A stretch of DNA of 49,096 nt from JBCDGZ01 sp038750655 (GTDB lineage: Bacteria > Bacteroidota > Bacteroidia > Chitinophagales > Saprospiraceae): positions 1 to 49,096 of the forward strand of contig JBCDGZ010000048.1 in NCBI GenBank assembly GCA_038750655.1, written 5' to 3'. Shown in pieces: positions 19,318 through 27,855 of this stretch. The first letter of the stretch is position 1. Every line of letters begins with the position of its first letter. The notes beneath the pieces were generated by a model that saw only the letters and a list, made by a program, of their open reading frames with translations, did no database searches and was not told the origin of the DNA. The position numbers and the translations under genes were made by a program.

Positions 19318-20046
19318 TTAAACATTCGCTTCTGGAACTTTTCGGTCTTCAATATTTAAATACCGCTCTATTTCCTGCTCTAAATATTTTGCCTTGGAAA
19401 GGGTATTAACCGTAAGGAGTTTTTCATGCTTTTGGCCTTCCAGACCATTGACAATCATATGAATGGTAAAATAGCCAGAACCATCCGTCGCCATTTTGAG
19501 GTACAACTGGGAAATCTCACTGACCGCGTATGCCTTGTCTTTTCTGAAGTGTTTAGGGCGGGATTTAATATTCAGGAATTGATCCGTGATGTCGATATAA
19601 GTTTTATTCTTTGAGTAGTTCAATACCCTGTAAGTAAAGAATAGTGTACCTAGGGTAAATAAGATTGGTGCATAGATTGGAATATCCTTAGCGAAGTAGA
19701 TTATTGTCGAAAAAAAGGCAAATATGGGAAAAAGGATGATCCCCCAAATATCCAAGCCCTGAACATGCTGCTGTATGGTGATGTCCAGGCCATTTCGATA
19801 ATGAAAAAGATCAATACCTTCGGGGCGAAAAATCTCTTGCTTGGTTTCCGCTTTCATCTTTAAGCTTTCTATCTCCTCGGCTATAGAAAAAACGGCGTTG
19901 CAATTGCCACATTTCGCAATACTGTTTTGCAAGTTTAAATTATCAGCATTGACTTCGCCTCCGCAAGAAGGGCAATTGATTTTTTTGTACTCCTTCTTGA
20001 GTTCGCGCAGTTCTAGTTTTTCAGCGGGCTTATATTGTTCCTTCAT
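19318..20046 (-). CDS. zinc-ribbon membrane protein of unknown function
   Basis: 242 residues from the ATG at 20046. A longer in-frame start at 20223 exists, but its 59 extra residues lie opposite the sorting-domain fragment and look unnatural. An N-terminal zinc ribbon has CPSC (Cys25, Cys28) and CGNC (Cys46, Cys49). Two membrane helices follow (about 101-119 and 123-140). The C-terminal part (about 145-242) is a soluble domain, possibly PH-like (bPH), containing YLKMATDGSGYFTIHMIV. The architecture suggests a membrane-anchored sensor or binding protein. No named family is recognised. Confidence 0.78.
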   Translation of the reverse strand: MKEQYKPAEKLELRELKKEYKKINCPSCGGEVNADNLNLQNSIAKCGNCNAVFSIAEEIESLKMKAETKQEIFRPEGIDLFHYRNGLDITIQQHVQGLDIWGIILFPIFAFFSTIIYFAKDIPIYAPILFTLGTLFFTYRVLNYSKNKTYIDITDQFLNIKSRPKHFRKDKAYAVSEISQLYLKMATDGSGYFTIHMIVNGLEGQKHEKLLTVNTLSKAKYLEQEIERYLNIEDRKVPEANV

Positions 20047-20092
20047 AGACTCTAGTATAATAAAAATTTTACAATTTATTTCAGGCCTTTTT

Positions 20093-20314
20093 ATGGTTTC
20101 ACCCAACCATTCTGCTAATGATTTTATTACTATTGCTAATAAAGGAGGACAAATGTTGGAAAATACGCCATATGATATTGTAGGGAGTAATGGGGCCCTC
20201 GTCGAAAGGGGAACGCTGGTCAATAGTCAGGTGGATATAAGATCACTGCCGAAGGGCATTTATTTTATCCACCTGGAAGAATGGGGGGTTGAGTCGAGAT
20301 TCGTAAAAAACTAA
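20093..20314 (+). pseudogene. orphan T9SS type A sorting-domain fragment
   Basis: The frame encodes a nearly complete C-terminal sorting domain with no cargo: SPNHSANDFITI (compare PNPAxDxxxI), YDIVGSNGALVERG, then VDIRSLPKGIYFIHLE, ending FVKN. Homology starts at the edge of the divergent zinc-ribbon gene, about 46 bases from its start, so any upstream passenger has been lost or replaced. An internal in-frame ATG at 20153 is preceded by AAAGGAGG (20141-20148). That is an unusually good ribosome site for this phylum and could drive a 53-residue product, but the same bases also encode conserved-looking residues. Most likely a rearrangement remnant. Confidence 0.6.
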
Positions 20315-20374
20315 AAGCTAGAGGGGAAGTAAAATGGACCCTTGAAATCTTTGTTTCAGCCCCACCCGTCAAGG

Positions 20375-20399
20375 CAGTGTCTCTCGCAAGAGGACACTG
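20375..20399. repeat. GTGTC/GACAC-core hairpin
   Basis: CAGTGTC (20375-20381) pairs with GACACTG (20393-20399). The stem extends by TCT/AGA with one bulged G around a CGCA loop. It belongs to the hairpin family described in the findings. Confidence 0.5.
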
Positions 20400-20424
20400 A
20401 CAGTACTATAAAAAGTGAGATTTT

Positions 20425-20462
20425 AATAAGAAAAAACGCAGTGCCCCCCGCCGGGGCACTGC
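20425..20462 (-). terminator. rho-independent terminator of the small secreted protein gene
   Basis: A perfect 10-bp stem, GCAGTGCCCC (20438-20447) with GGGGCACTGC (20453-20462), and a 5-base loop. On the minus strand it is followed by a T-rich tract (complement of 20427-20436). It lies 50 bases downstream of the stop at 20512. Confidence 0.9.
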
Positions 20463-20511
20463 TCAAACTTTGAAAAATATGGTCTTTGGGAATTATCAAC
20501 GGGGACGAGTA

Positions 20512-20958
20512 TTAGAAGCCAAAGCAAGGAATCTGAGACGGAATCTTACCAGCACTGGCTGGCACCCCACTACCACCGAGCGTAAGCACTCCTGAACCTG
20601 AATTGTTACACAAGTTCCAACTTACTGGCAAATCCACACAGTTGGTGTTATTCACATTGCTGGTGAATTCGATGACATAATCGCGGCCAGCATCTACAGC
20701 TACCGCATTGTTGCCAGGGTTTAGCGGCGCTGCTACACTGCGATCAACCCTGCGGATGCTGATGATGTAAGCAGGACGAGGATCACCGGTACAAAAAGGT
20801 TGACCAACGGTGACGGTACCGCAGCAATTAGCAGTAGCGGTGAATTTTGCAATCGTCGTCGTTACCTCGGGTTGAGGCTCCTTTTCATGAGTATTGAAGC
20901 CTGTAGTTAACATTCCGATAAGCAGGAGAGAAATTGCCATTAAAGTTTTCATAATCAT
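20512..20958 (-). CDS. small secreted protein of unknown function
   Basis: A 148-residue protein beginning MIMKTLMAISLLLIGMLTTGF, a signal peptide; a second ATG two codons in is equally possible. The mature part is short and beta-rich with six cysteines (TANCCGTVTVGQPFC, NTNCVDLPVSWNLCN, IPCFGF), suggesting a disulfide-stabilised extracytoplasmic domain. No family recognised. A strong terminator follows. Upstream lies the 21019-21133 inverted repeat and then the 529-residue secreted protein gene in the same direction. Confidence 0.75.
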   Translation of the reverse strand: MIMKTLMAISLLLIGMLTTGFNTHEKEPQPEVTTTIAKFTATANCCGTVTVGQPFCTGDPRPAYIISIRRVDRSVAAPLNPGNNAVAVDAGRDYVIEFTSNVNNTNCVDLPVSWNLCNNSGSGVLTLGGSGVPASAGKIPSQIPCFGF

Positions 20959-21018
20959 TATGCGTTTAAATAGTTCGAAAATAGTTTATCTGTACAGCTG
21001 CATTCTTTCTATTTAACC

Positions 21019-21133
21019 CAAGTTGCGATGAACGAGAGTCACTAAGGTAGATTTTGTGAAAAATACAGCCCTACGGCGCATTTTGATTCAAATATCTGAC
21101 GCATTGACTCTTATAAAAGTGAATCGCAACTTG
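21019..21133. repeat. long interrupted inverted repeat between two secreted-protein genes
   Basis: CAAGTTGCGAT (21019-21029) is a perfect reverse complement of ATCGCAACTTG (21123-21133), and an inner pair AGAGTCA (21035-21041)/TGACTCT (21105-21111) continues the stem. A small TTTGA-T-TCAAA palindrome lies inside. It begins a few bases beyond the stop of the 21140-22729 gene and could act as a terminator-like structure or be a small mobile-element relic. No T run follows. Confidence 0.55.
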
Positions 21134-21139
21134 AACTAT

Positions 21140-22729
21140 TTACTGTAGCAGCAGCTTCTGTGTTGTCACCTTACCGTCCAGGCTAACATTGATGAAATAT
21201 AGCCCCGCAGGAGCATAGCCTAAGTCAATGGTAGCAGTTGAAGTGCTCAATACTTGCCGATGGATCAGCCTTCCGGTTTGATCGTAGATGAAAAGCTCCC
21301 CCGCCGTTTGATTAGCCTCAAACTCAGGAAGAACCAGACTGAATTTCCCATTGCTAGGATTGGGTTGCAACAGCATGGGATAGTCCTCTCCCTGATCGAA
21401 GGACTGCGTCTCATTTTGAGTCGAAGGAGTACTCGATCCAAAAGTATCACACTCTGCGACATCGAAGCAAACGACATTGGACAATGCACTCTCTGTTTCA
21501 TCAGGGCAAATGGTTGAAACAGCCCAGCTAAAGTTGCGGTAAGGAATCTGTTCGACATCAATGCTATTGGTGTTAAGTAAGATGGGAGGATCATTGGTTG
21601 AAATCGGCGTATTGCAATTACCGCCATTGGGATAGATGTAGAGATTGTACCCCAAGGCACCGGGCACCTGATCCCAATTCAAGAAAATATTCCCCAGAAT
21701 GTCGGAGCATCTGAGATTAGTAGGGGCCTCACAGGCCGTACTATCGCTACAGCATTCTTCGATAACTTCGTATACTTTTTCGGTCACACAACCATTCTGG
21801 TCCGTCACAAAAATGGTGTAGGTACCAGGGCTGGCATTGGTAACGATGAAGTGCCCTTCAGCATTGAAGGTAAGCGCGGTGCTATTGCCAGGCAGAGTAG
21901 CAGAATAGCTAATACCGGCTCCACAAAACAGGTCGATATACCCTGTACTGCCTTCCTGAGGACAAGCACGCAGGTTAAAGGCCTCGGTGCAGTCTTCAAT
22001 TTCTTCACAACGCTTTAACTCCACCTCATCAATACAGATTTTCGTCACACCATTCCCTGCACCACCAGCAACTCCATAGAACCAAAGTTGATCGAAGTTT
22101 TCCCCCTGCTCTAAGGTAAAAGTAGTGGAAAAAGGCAGCCAGGTTCCATTTACCAAATCAAGCCCCGTCACCACATCTTTGGTGCTGATGCCCGAAATGG
22201 GTAATTGTGCTCCCTGATTGGCATAGGTTTCATAATACAGGTTGATGAGTGTGTTGGGATCCGGAGCTGGATCATTCACCAATCCTGTCGCTAATCTGAT
22301 TTCTAAATCAGCAGGAACACCTGTCGCCAATTCCCCCTCATAGCAAAAACTAAGGGTATATTCTCCAGGCTCCAGGTAATTGTTAGGATCATCAGTTTCG
22401 AACTGATAGAAGATATTAGAACCGATAATCCCCTCTGTGGCATCCCTTCCAACGGCAAAAACGGCACTGCGGTTGCCTTCACAAGAGCCTTCATCAAAAG
22501 AATGGGAAATTCCCAGCGGGGCATTCCAGCTTCCTCCAGGAAAGGGCGGATTGAGGCAGCCATCGTTCACCGGAGCAATGGACAGTTGACAGGTCGGTCC
22601 AGAGGCCAGAAATTCAAAACCAGGATTTAAAATGATCTGAGCCTTGGTTGTCGCAGCATTCGTCAGTAGGAAAATAAATAGCAGTAAAGCCGTACTGAAA
22701 CTTGACAGGGGGAAAGTTTTAATTTTCAT
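21140..22729 (-). CDS. secreted multidomain protein with FN3-like and T9SS type A sorting domains
   Basis: A 529-residue exported protein. A signal peptide (1-30, ending TKAQ) is followed by a jelly-roll, carbohydrate-binding-like domain (about 32-235, opening IILNPGFEF and closing KICIDEVELKRC), a Cys-rich SprB/Ig-like segment (about 245-325), an FN3-like domain (about 335-430, with APTNLRCSDI and YNLYIYPNGG), and a type A sorting domain (about 450-529: LLQPNPSNGKFSL, IYDQTGRLIH, APAGLYFINVS). The NPGFE opening is typical of surface proteins that bind glycans. Divergent from hutU. The ligand is not predictable. Confidence 0.85.
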   Translation of the reverse strand: MKIKTFPLSSFSTALLLFIFLLTNAATTKAQIILNPGFEFLASGPTCQLSIAPVNDGCLNPPFPGGSWNAPLGISHSFDEGSCEGNRSAVFAVGRDATEGIIGSNIFYQFETDDPNNYLEPGEYTLSFCYEGELATGVPADLEIRLATGLVNDPAPDPNTLINLYYETYANQGAQLPISGISTKDVVTGLDLVNGTWLPFSTTFTLEQGENFDQLWFYGVAGGAGNGVTKICIDEVELKRCEEIEDCTEAFNLRACPQEGSTGYIDLFCGAGISYSATLPGNSTALTFNAEGHFIVTNASPGTYTIFVTDQNGCVTEKVYEVIEECCSDSTACEAPTNLRCSDILGNIFLNWDQVPGALGYNLYIYPNGGNCNTPISTNDPPILLNTNSIDVEQIPYRNFSWAVSTICPDETESALSNVVCFDVAECDTFGSSTPSTQNETQSFDQGEDYPMLLQPNPSNGKFSLVLPEFEANQTAGELFIYDQTGRLIHRQVLSTSTATIDLGYAPAGLYFINVSLDGKVTTQKLLLQ

Positions 22730-22836
22730 AATCTTAGATTTTTTGATTGTTCTAAATGTTTTCCTCTATCTATTGCTGCGATTTAAAAAAGGTAATGTAG
22801 CAACAACAGAAAAATGCAATTCCCCTGATAGTTTCG

Positions 22837-22844
22837 TAAATTTG
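22837..22844 (+). promoter_or_regulatory. candidate -7 box for hutU
   Basis: TAAATTTG matches TAnnTTTG, 28 bases before the hutU ATG, a natural leader length for this phylum. No clear TTG -33 element at 19-21 bases upstream. Confidence 0.4.
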
Positions 22845-22871
22845 TCGCAGACCAAATAAAGCCTAACTACC

Positions 22872-24914
22872 ATGACATCACTGAGTTCATTTCAAGCGGC
22901 TATCCTCGAAGGTATACCTCAAGAATTACCGGCACCACAGCCCTATGACCCTAATGTTAGCCATGCGCCCAAGCGGGTAATCGAGCACCTGTTGTCGGCC
23001 GAAGAGAAGAAGCTGGCGCTGAAAAATGCCCTGCGCTATTTCGATCCTCGCCACCACGCGACCCTGGCCCCGGAATTTGCCGAAGAGCTAGAACGCTACG
23101 GTCGAATTTATATGTATCGCTTTCGCCCCCCCTACGAAATGAAGGCCCGCCCTATCGAGGAGTATCCCTATCGCTCTAGGCAGGCCGCCGCGATTATGTT
23201 GATGATTCAAAATAACCTCGACTACAAAGTCGCCAAACACCCGCATGAACTGATCACCTACGGCGGCAATGGAGCGGTTTTTCAGAACTGGATTCAGTAT
23301 CGCCTCACCATGAAGTACCTGGCCGAGATGAGCGATGAGCAAACCCTGGTCCTCTACTCCGGCCATCCTTTGGGCCTTTTCCCCTCTCACCAGGACGCAC
23401 CGCGCGTGGTGGTTACCAACGGGATGATGATTCCCAATCACTCTAGCAAGGACGACTGGAATAAATATAATGCGCTGGGCGTAACTCAGTATGGCCAGAT
23501 GACCGCTGGCTCTTTCATGTACATTGGCCCGCAGGGCATTGTGCACGGAACGACCATTACCTTGCTTAATGCGGGACGTCGCCTAGGCTTGGGGAATGAT
23601 GATTTGAAGGGGAAAATTTACATTACCTCTGGACTCGGAGGGATGTCGGGCGCGCAGGCCTTAGCGGCGGTGATTACTGGGGCCGTAGGCGTGATCGCAG
23701 AGGTGGATTCGGAGTCGATTCAGCAGCGGATTACGGATGGCTATATCAAGGCCGAAAATGTCTACACCGATCTGAATGACTTGGTGATTCGCATAGAAAC
23801 TTGTCGGAGAAACCAAGAAGGCATCGCCTTGATCTATGATGGTAATATTGTCGAGCTTTGGGAGAAATTGGTAGAAGACAATATCAAAGTAGAACTGGGA
23901 TCTGACCAAACCTCCCTGCACAATATCGATGATATGGGCTATTGCCCCGCCGGCTACACCTTCGAAGAAGGCAAGCAACTGCTGATCAACGATAAACCCA
24001 AATTCATGGAGGAAGTGCGCAGCACCTTGCGCCGCCATGTGCTGGCCATCAATACGCTCTGTGAACAAGGGATGTACTTCTGGGATTATGGCAATGCCTT
24101 TCTCAAAGAAGCCGGCGAAGCCGGGGCAGATATTTGGAAGGATGAACAACGCGGGCTTTTCCGCTACCCTTCTTATGTAGAAGACATCATGGGCCCGATG
24201 TGCTTCGATTATGGCTTTGGGCCCTTCCGCTGGGTCTGCACCTCCGGCAGTCAGGAAGACCTCGACCTCAGCGATCAGATCGCCGGCGAAGTCCTGCAAG
24301 CCATGCTGGCCGAAGCTCCAGATGATATTCAATCTCAACTCAAAGACAACATCCGCTGGATACAATCGGCTAAAGAAAATATTCCGGTGGTCGGCTCCAA
24401 GTCGCGCATTCTCTACGCCGACTCGGAAGGACGCATTCGCATTGCGCAGGCCTTCAATGCTGCCATTGCGGAGGGTCGCCTAAGCGCGCCGGTGGTACTG
24501 GGCCGCGACCATCACGATGTATCGGGCACCGATTCCCCCTACCGCGAGACGGCCAATATTTATGATGGCTCTCGTTTCACAGCGGATATGGCGGTGCACA
24601 ATGTCATTGGGGATGCCTTCCGGGGAGCAACCTGGGTTTCGCTGCACAATGGCGGTGGTGTTGGTTGGGGAGAAGTGATGAATGGAGGCTTTGGGATGGT
24701 CATCGACGGGTCGGAGGCCTCCGAGCGTCGGCTCAAGAGCATGCTTTTTTGGGATGTCAACAATGGTATTGCTCGCCGCAGTTGGGCCCGCAATAAAGAG
24801 GCCATTACGACGGCCCGCCGTACCATGAAGCAGTATCCAGAGTTGCAAATTACCCTACCGAACATCGCCGATGAGGCTTTGATCGAGGAGGTGATGAAGG
24901 GGGTGAAAAAATAA
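22872..24914 (+). CDS. hutU: urocanate hydratase (long form)
   Basis: A 680-residue urocanase, converting urocanate to 4-imidazolone-5-propanoate in histidine breakdown with a tightly bound NAD+. Family motifs are YGGNGAVFQNWIQY near the N-terminus, LYSGHPLGLFPSH, the Rossmann-type GLGGMSGAQALAAV, and DYGFGPFRWVCTSG with the conserved Cys preceded by MGPMCFDYG, plus HNGGGVGWGEVMNGGFGM. The length fits the long urocanases of some bacteria and eukaryotes rather than the about 560-residue proteobacterial enzyme. No hutH, hutI or hutG is nearby. It converges on the propeller lipoprotein gene. Confidence 0.96.
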   Translation: MTSLSSFQAAILEGIPQELPAPQPYDPNVSHAPKRVIEHLLSAEEKKLALKNALRYFDPRHHATLAPEFAEELERYGRIYMYRFRPPYEMKARPIEEYPYRSRQAAAIMLMIQNNLDYKVAKHPHELITYGGNGAVFQNWIQYRLTMKYLAEMSDEQTLVLYSGHPLGLFPSHQDAPRVVVTNGMMIPNHSSKDDWNKYNALGVTQYGQMTAGSFMYIGPQGIVHGTTITLLNAGRRLGLGNDDLKGKIYITSGLGGMSGAQALAAVITGAVGVIAEVDSESIQQRITDGYIKAENVYTDLNDLVIRIETCRRNQEGIALIYDGNIVELWEKLVEDNIKVELGSDQTSLHNIDDMGYCPAGYTFEEGKQLLINDKPKFMEEVRSTLRRHVLAINTLCEQGMYFWDYGNAFLKEAGEAGADIWKDEQRGLFRYPSYVEDIMGPMCFDYGFGPFRWVCTSGSQEDLDLSDQIAGEVLQAMLAEAPDDIQSQLKDNIRWIQSAKENIPVVGSKSRILYADSEGRIRIAQAFNAAIAEGRLSAPVVLGRDHHDVSGTDSPYRETANIYDGSRFTADMAVHNVIGDAFRGATWVSLHNGGGVGWGEVMNGGFGMVIDGSEASERRLKSMLFWDVNNGIARRSWARNKEAITTARRTMKQYPELQITLPNIADEALIEEVMKGVKK

Positions 24915-24934
24915 GCTTCTTTCCTCAACAAATA

Positions 24935-26422
24935 TTATCGCCACTCGGGCATCTCTGCATTTTCAAATAACAGCGTCCGATTTTCTCCATCCAGGTCCAT
25001 CACCCAGATGCTGCGGGGAGAAATGCCATCATTATTGGTATTGACAAAAATGATTTGAGCGCCATCGGGCGAATAGCGCGCATCAAGGTCATTGGTGCCT
25101 GCGGGCTTTTCGATGGAAAGATCAGTGGTAATCTGGCTCGTCAAGTTGCGAAGATAAATCCGAGCATCCAGCTGGCGGCCATCGGGCGCTTCAAAGCCTG
25201 CGGCATCCTGCGTAAACAGCATCGTACCACCATCAATAGAATACATCGGTCCGCCCGTACCGCCGGGCGCATCATTTTGTACCAAAGCAATGTAATTCCC
25301 CTCGGCATCCATCTGATAAATATAAGATTGGTAGGCAAATTGTCCAGTGGTACGCACCAGCAGGAAATTGCCTTGGGCCGTCCAGTCGCACTCGGTAAAC
25401 GTCGCGCCAACGGGGGCCTCGTTGAGCAGATGAAGGCCGCTGCCATCGGGCTGAATAGTGTAGAGTTTGGTATTGCTCATGTACACCAGTTGCGTGCCAT
25501 CGGGCGACCAGCAGAAATCCAGTTCGAGGTTATTGTATCCAGAAATCGGAATGCTAGTCACCTGACGATTTTCTGACCCATCACGGTTCATAATAAAAAT
25601 TTGGGGCTCTAAACTGCTGTTAGAGATGTAAGCGATTTTATCGCGTAATGGACTCATCCGAGGTCGCCAACTGCTTCCAGCATTGAAGGTCAGGCGGATG
25701 GGCTCGCCAGTCCGATCGGAAGAATAGATGTTGTACTGTCCGGCTTCTTGACGGACAAAGAGATAGCGGTGATCAGGAAAAGCTTGGGTTTCAAACCCCC
25801 AAACGGGGCTATTGACCGCCTCACCCCGTCCATCATAAACCGTAACCTGCCAGAAGTAAACGGTATTGTACTCTAAATCGGTTAATAAATAGCTGGTGTC
25901 CGTAGAGGCCGTGAGCAGGGTCATGCTTTCGGATTGATCGGCATTGTACAATTTCAAATCATAACTCAAGCGATCATCGGCATCAGCATCTTCCGCCGTC
26001 CAGCGTAGCAGCACTTCCACCTCCTGATTAGTCGCCCCATTCACAGGCTCAAGATTCATTGGAGGCATCGGTAAAGTGTTTTCCATAGTATCCGGGCTGA
26101 GCAGGATGACGACATTGGCGGTTTGGTCGGCAAAGACGGTGACGCTTTCTAGTTTGCTGGTGTAGCCATCCTTTTCCATACGCAGACTGTAAGTGCCCGC
26201 TTTAATATTTTCAAAAGAAAAACGGCCCTGTGCATCGGTCACTACCGAGCTGGTTGGAGGTGTAGAAGATACCTTCACATCAGCAATACCGATGTTGCTC
26301 TCCGCCTCCAGAACTTCGCCAAAGATGGACCCGAAGGTATCCGGCTGGATGGTATCTTCCTGACAAGCACTGCTCCCCAAGAGGAGCAAGACTAATATTA
26401 AGCAGTAGCATATAGGTTTCAT
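24935..26422 (-). CDS. lipoprotein: carboxypeptidase-regulatory + FN3 + TolB-like propeller, linked to csgG
   Basis: A 495-residue lipoprotein. The lipobox LLGSSAC gives lipidated Cys20. Residues about 31-108 form a carboxypeptidase-regulatory-like Ig domain (GSIFGEVLEAESNIGIADV, TDAQGRFSFENIKAGTYSL). About 120-213 is an FN3-like domain (TVYFWQVTVYDGRG). About 217-495 is a TolB/PD40 beta-propeller with repeated blades (RPRMSPLRDKIAYIS, FCWSPDGTQLVYMS, ARYSPDGAQIIFVN). Its ATG overlaps the csgG stop (ATGA, 26419-26422), so it is translationally coupled to csgG. A role as periplasmic or surface accessory protein of curli export is inferred from this coupling; similar lipoproteins also occur without curli. 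Confidence 0.85.
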   Translation of the reverse strand: MKPICYCLILVLLLLGSSACQEDTIQPDTFGSIFGEVLEAESNIGIADVKVSSTPPTSSVVTDAQGRFSFENIKAGTYSLRMEKDGYTSKLESVTVFADQTANVVILLSPDTMENTLPMPPMNLEPVNGATNQEVEVLLRWTAEDADADDRLSYDLKLYNADQSESMTLLTASTDTSYLLTDLEYNTVYFWQVTVYDGRGEAVNSPVWGFETQAFPDHRYLFVRQEAGQYNIYSSDRTGEPIRLTFNAGSSWRPRMSPLRDKIAYISNSSLEPQIFIMNRDGSENRQVTSIPISGYNNLELDFCWSPDGTQLVYMSNTKLYTIQPDGSGLHLLNEAPVGATFTECDWTAQGNFLLVRTTGQFAYQSYIYQMDAEGNYIALVQNDAPGGTGGPMYSIDGGTMLFTQDAAGFEAPDGRQLDARIYLRNLTSQITTDLSIEKPAGTNDLDARYSPDGAQIIFVNTNNDGISPRSIWVMDLDGENRTLLFENAEMPEWR

Positions 26423-27855
26423 CGTGTCCCTTGTCTTTTGTATTCAAATTTGCGTTTACTGTCAATCAATTCTCCAAAATAAAAATTGATGCCCACATTG
26501 AGTCGCCAATAAAAATCATTGTAGCGCCCCTGCTCCACATCGTCAAGCCGATCACTCATTAGGTAGTTGTAATCCGCCGAGACCTTAAGGCCAACATTAT
26601 CACTAAACAGGTATTCCATTCCCGCTCCAGCATGGAGCTTGGTGAACATATCGCCACTCATATCAAAGCGGCTGCTTTGGTTTTGGGTAATCAGTCCTGC
26701 TCCTCCAAAAATGTAAGGCGTCAAAATGTCGAAGGGCAGTATCCGATAGCCCATCTCTGCTTCTAGATAACTGACATCAGACTGGAAAAAATCTTTGGTC
26801 GATACCTGACTCAAGCCATAGTTAATTCCCGCGCTCAAATAGGGCGAGCTGGTGTAGCTGACTCCCAACTCTACGCCCGTACGAATCAGCGGATCAGGGT
26901 AGTCGCCTTTGTAGAGTAGGCTAGTCGTACCAGCGGTGAAGGCCACCTTTCTTCTCCGGTTGTTCAAACGCTTGCCGAAGACGTCGGTCTGCGGGATCAA
27001 TTTTTTCTCTTTTTTATACTCCAGGAAAGGTTTGGAGACTTCCATTCGCGCCTCTTCTAAAGTCCAAAGGCCGTCGAAGACCCCTTCGATAATAAGGCTG
27101 AGTACTGCTTTTTCAATGGCTTCGGTGACGGCTAGTTCGGAGGGTTCATTGTAGGTAAATCCCGTTTCTGCTTCCAGCAGCCTGCGGAAGCGCACAAAGC
27201 GAAATAACCCCACATCTACCGCCTGCGATAGGATGGTTTTAGAGGTATAAACCGTCTTAAGGATTTTGCCATTGCTGGTCGATACCGCCCGCAGGTAGAC
27301 CGTCACGCGGTCCTGGCGGTATTGACTGGATGCACCGGCCCCGAAATATCGGAGACCGGCACCTCCAGTAATAACATTGGCATCATATGAAACAATTCCT
27401 CCCTCTAGGATTACTCCTGCATAGAGGAGAGGAGGCAAAATTTGCTGATCATTATTGGAATATTGCTTACGGCTAGAACGAATAATCTTGCGCTCATTGA
27501 GCAGATTCCCCACATTCTCTCTTTCGATGGGGATGAACCAGCCCGAATTTTCCAGCGCCTTGAGCAGGATGCTGGTCGCTCCCTGCGTAACTGCGGTCGA
27601 CCAGCTGGCTCCGTTCTCCGCGGGCTTGTATTGGCCCGTCTGATCGGTGAATTTATAAACGGCGACCACGATCTGATCCTTGGGTGGAGGCAGGCTTTTC
27701 AGTTCGATCGTTCCTTGCGTCTCCTCCCCCAGGCGTGCTTCGGCGGGTTGGATGGGTTGTTGCAAAAAACTGCCACAGCTGCTGCAGAACAGCAACAGCA
27801 ACAGGGATAGAACCATCAGCCCACTTTTTTTCCAACCAAGGTCTTTGGTTTTCAT
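26419..27855 (-). CDS. csgG: curli secretion channel CsgG fused to a C-terminal outer-membrane beta-barrel
   Basis: A 478-residue lipoprotein; E. coli CsgG is 277. The signal and lipobox end at Cys27 (FCSSCG). Residues 55-268 match CsgG throughout: VVAVYKFTDQTGQYKP, WSTAVTQGATSILLKALE, WFIPIERENVGNLLNERKI, GGAGLRYFGAGASSQYR, TSKTILSQAVDVGLFRFV, NEPSELAVTEAIEKAV and GLWTLE. CsgG forms a nonameric outer-membrane pore for unfolded curlins. Residues about 300-478 are an added OmpA-like beta-barrel (alternating strands, Gly-aromatic turns, NVGINFYFG near the end). The loop that forms the pore constriction (residues 79-85, AENGASW) differs from the E. coli YPASNF. Preceded by a structured 434-bp spacer, overlaps the next gene by 4 bp. 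Confidence 0.93.
   Translation of the reverse strand: MKTKDLGWKKSGLMVLSLLLLLFCSSCGSFLQQPIQPAEARLGEETQGTIELKSLPPPKDQIVVAVYKFTDQTGQYKPAENGASWSTAVTQGATSILLKALENSGWFIPIERENVGNLLNERKIIRSSRKQYSNNDQQILPPLLYAGVILEGGIVSYDANVITGGAGLRYFGAGASSQYRQDRVTVYLRAVSTSNGKILKTVYTSKTILSQAVDVGLFRFVRFRRLLEAETGFTYNEPSELAVTEAIEKAVLSLIIEGVFDGLWTLEEARMEVSKPFLEYKKEKKLIPQTDVFGKRLNNRRRKVAFTAGTTSLLYKGDYPDPLIRTGVELGVSYTSSPYLSAGINYGLSQVSTKDFFQSDVSYLEAEMGYRILPFDILTPYIFGGAGLITQNQSSRFDMSGDMFTKLHAGAGMEYLFSDNVGLKVSADYNYLMSDRLDDVEQGRYNDFYWRLNVGINFYFGELIDSKRKFEYKRQGTR

Noticed and set aside
19841..20092. N-terminal extension of the sorting-domain frame
   Set aside because: It is mostly antisense to the zinc-ribbon gene; homology to sorting domains begins only near 20093.
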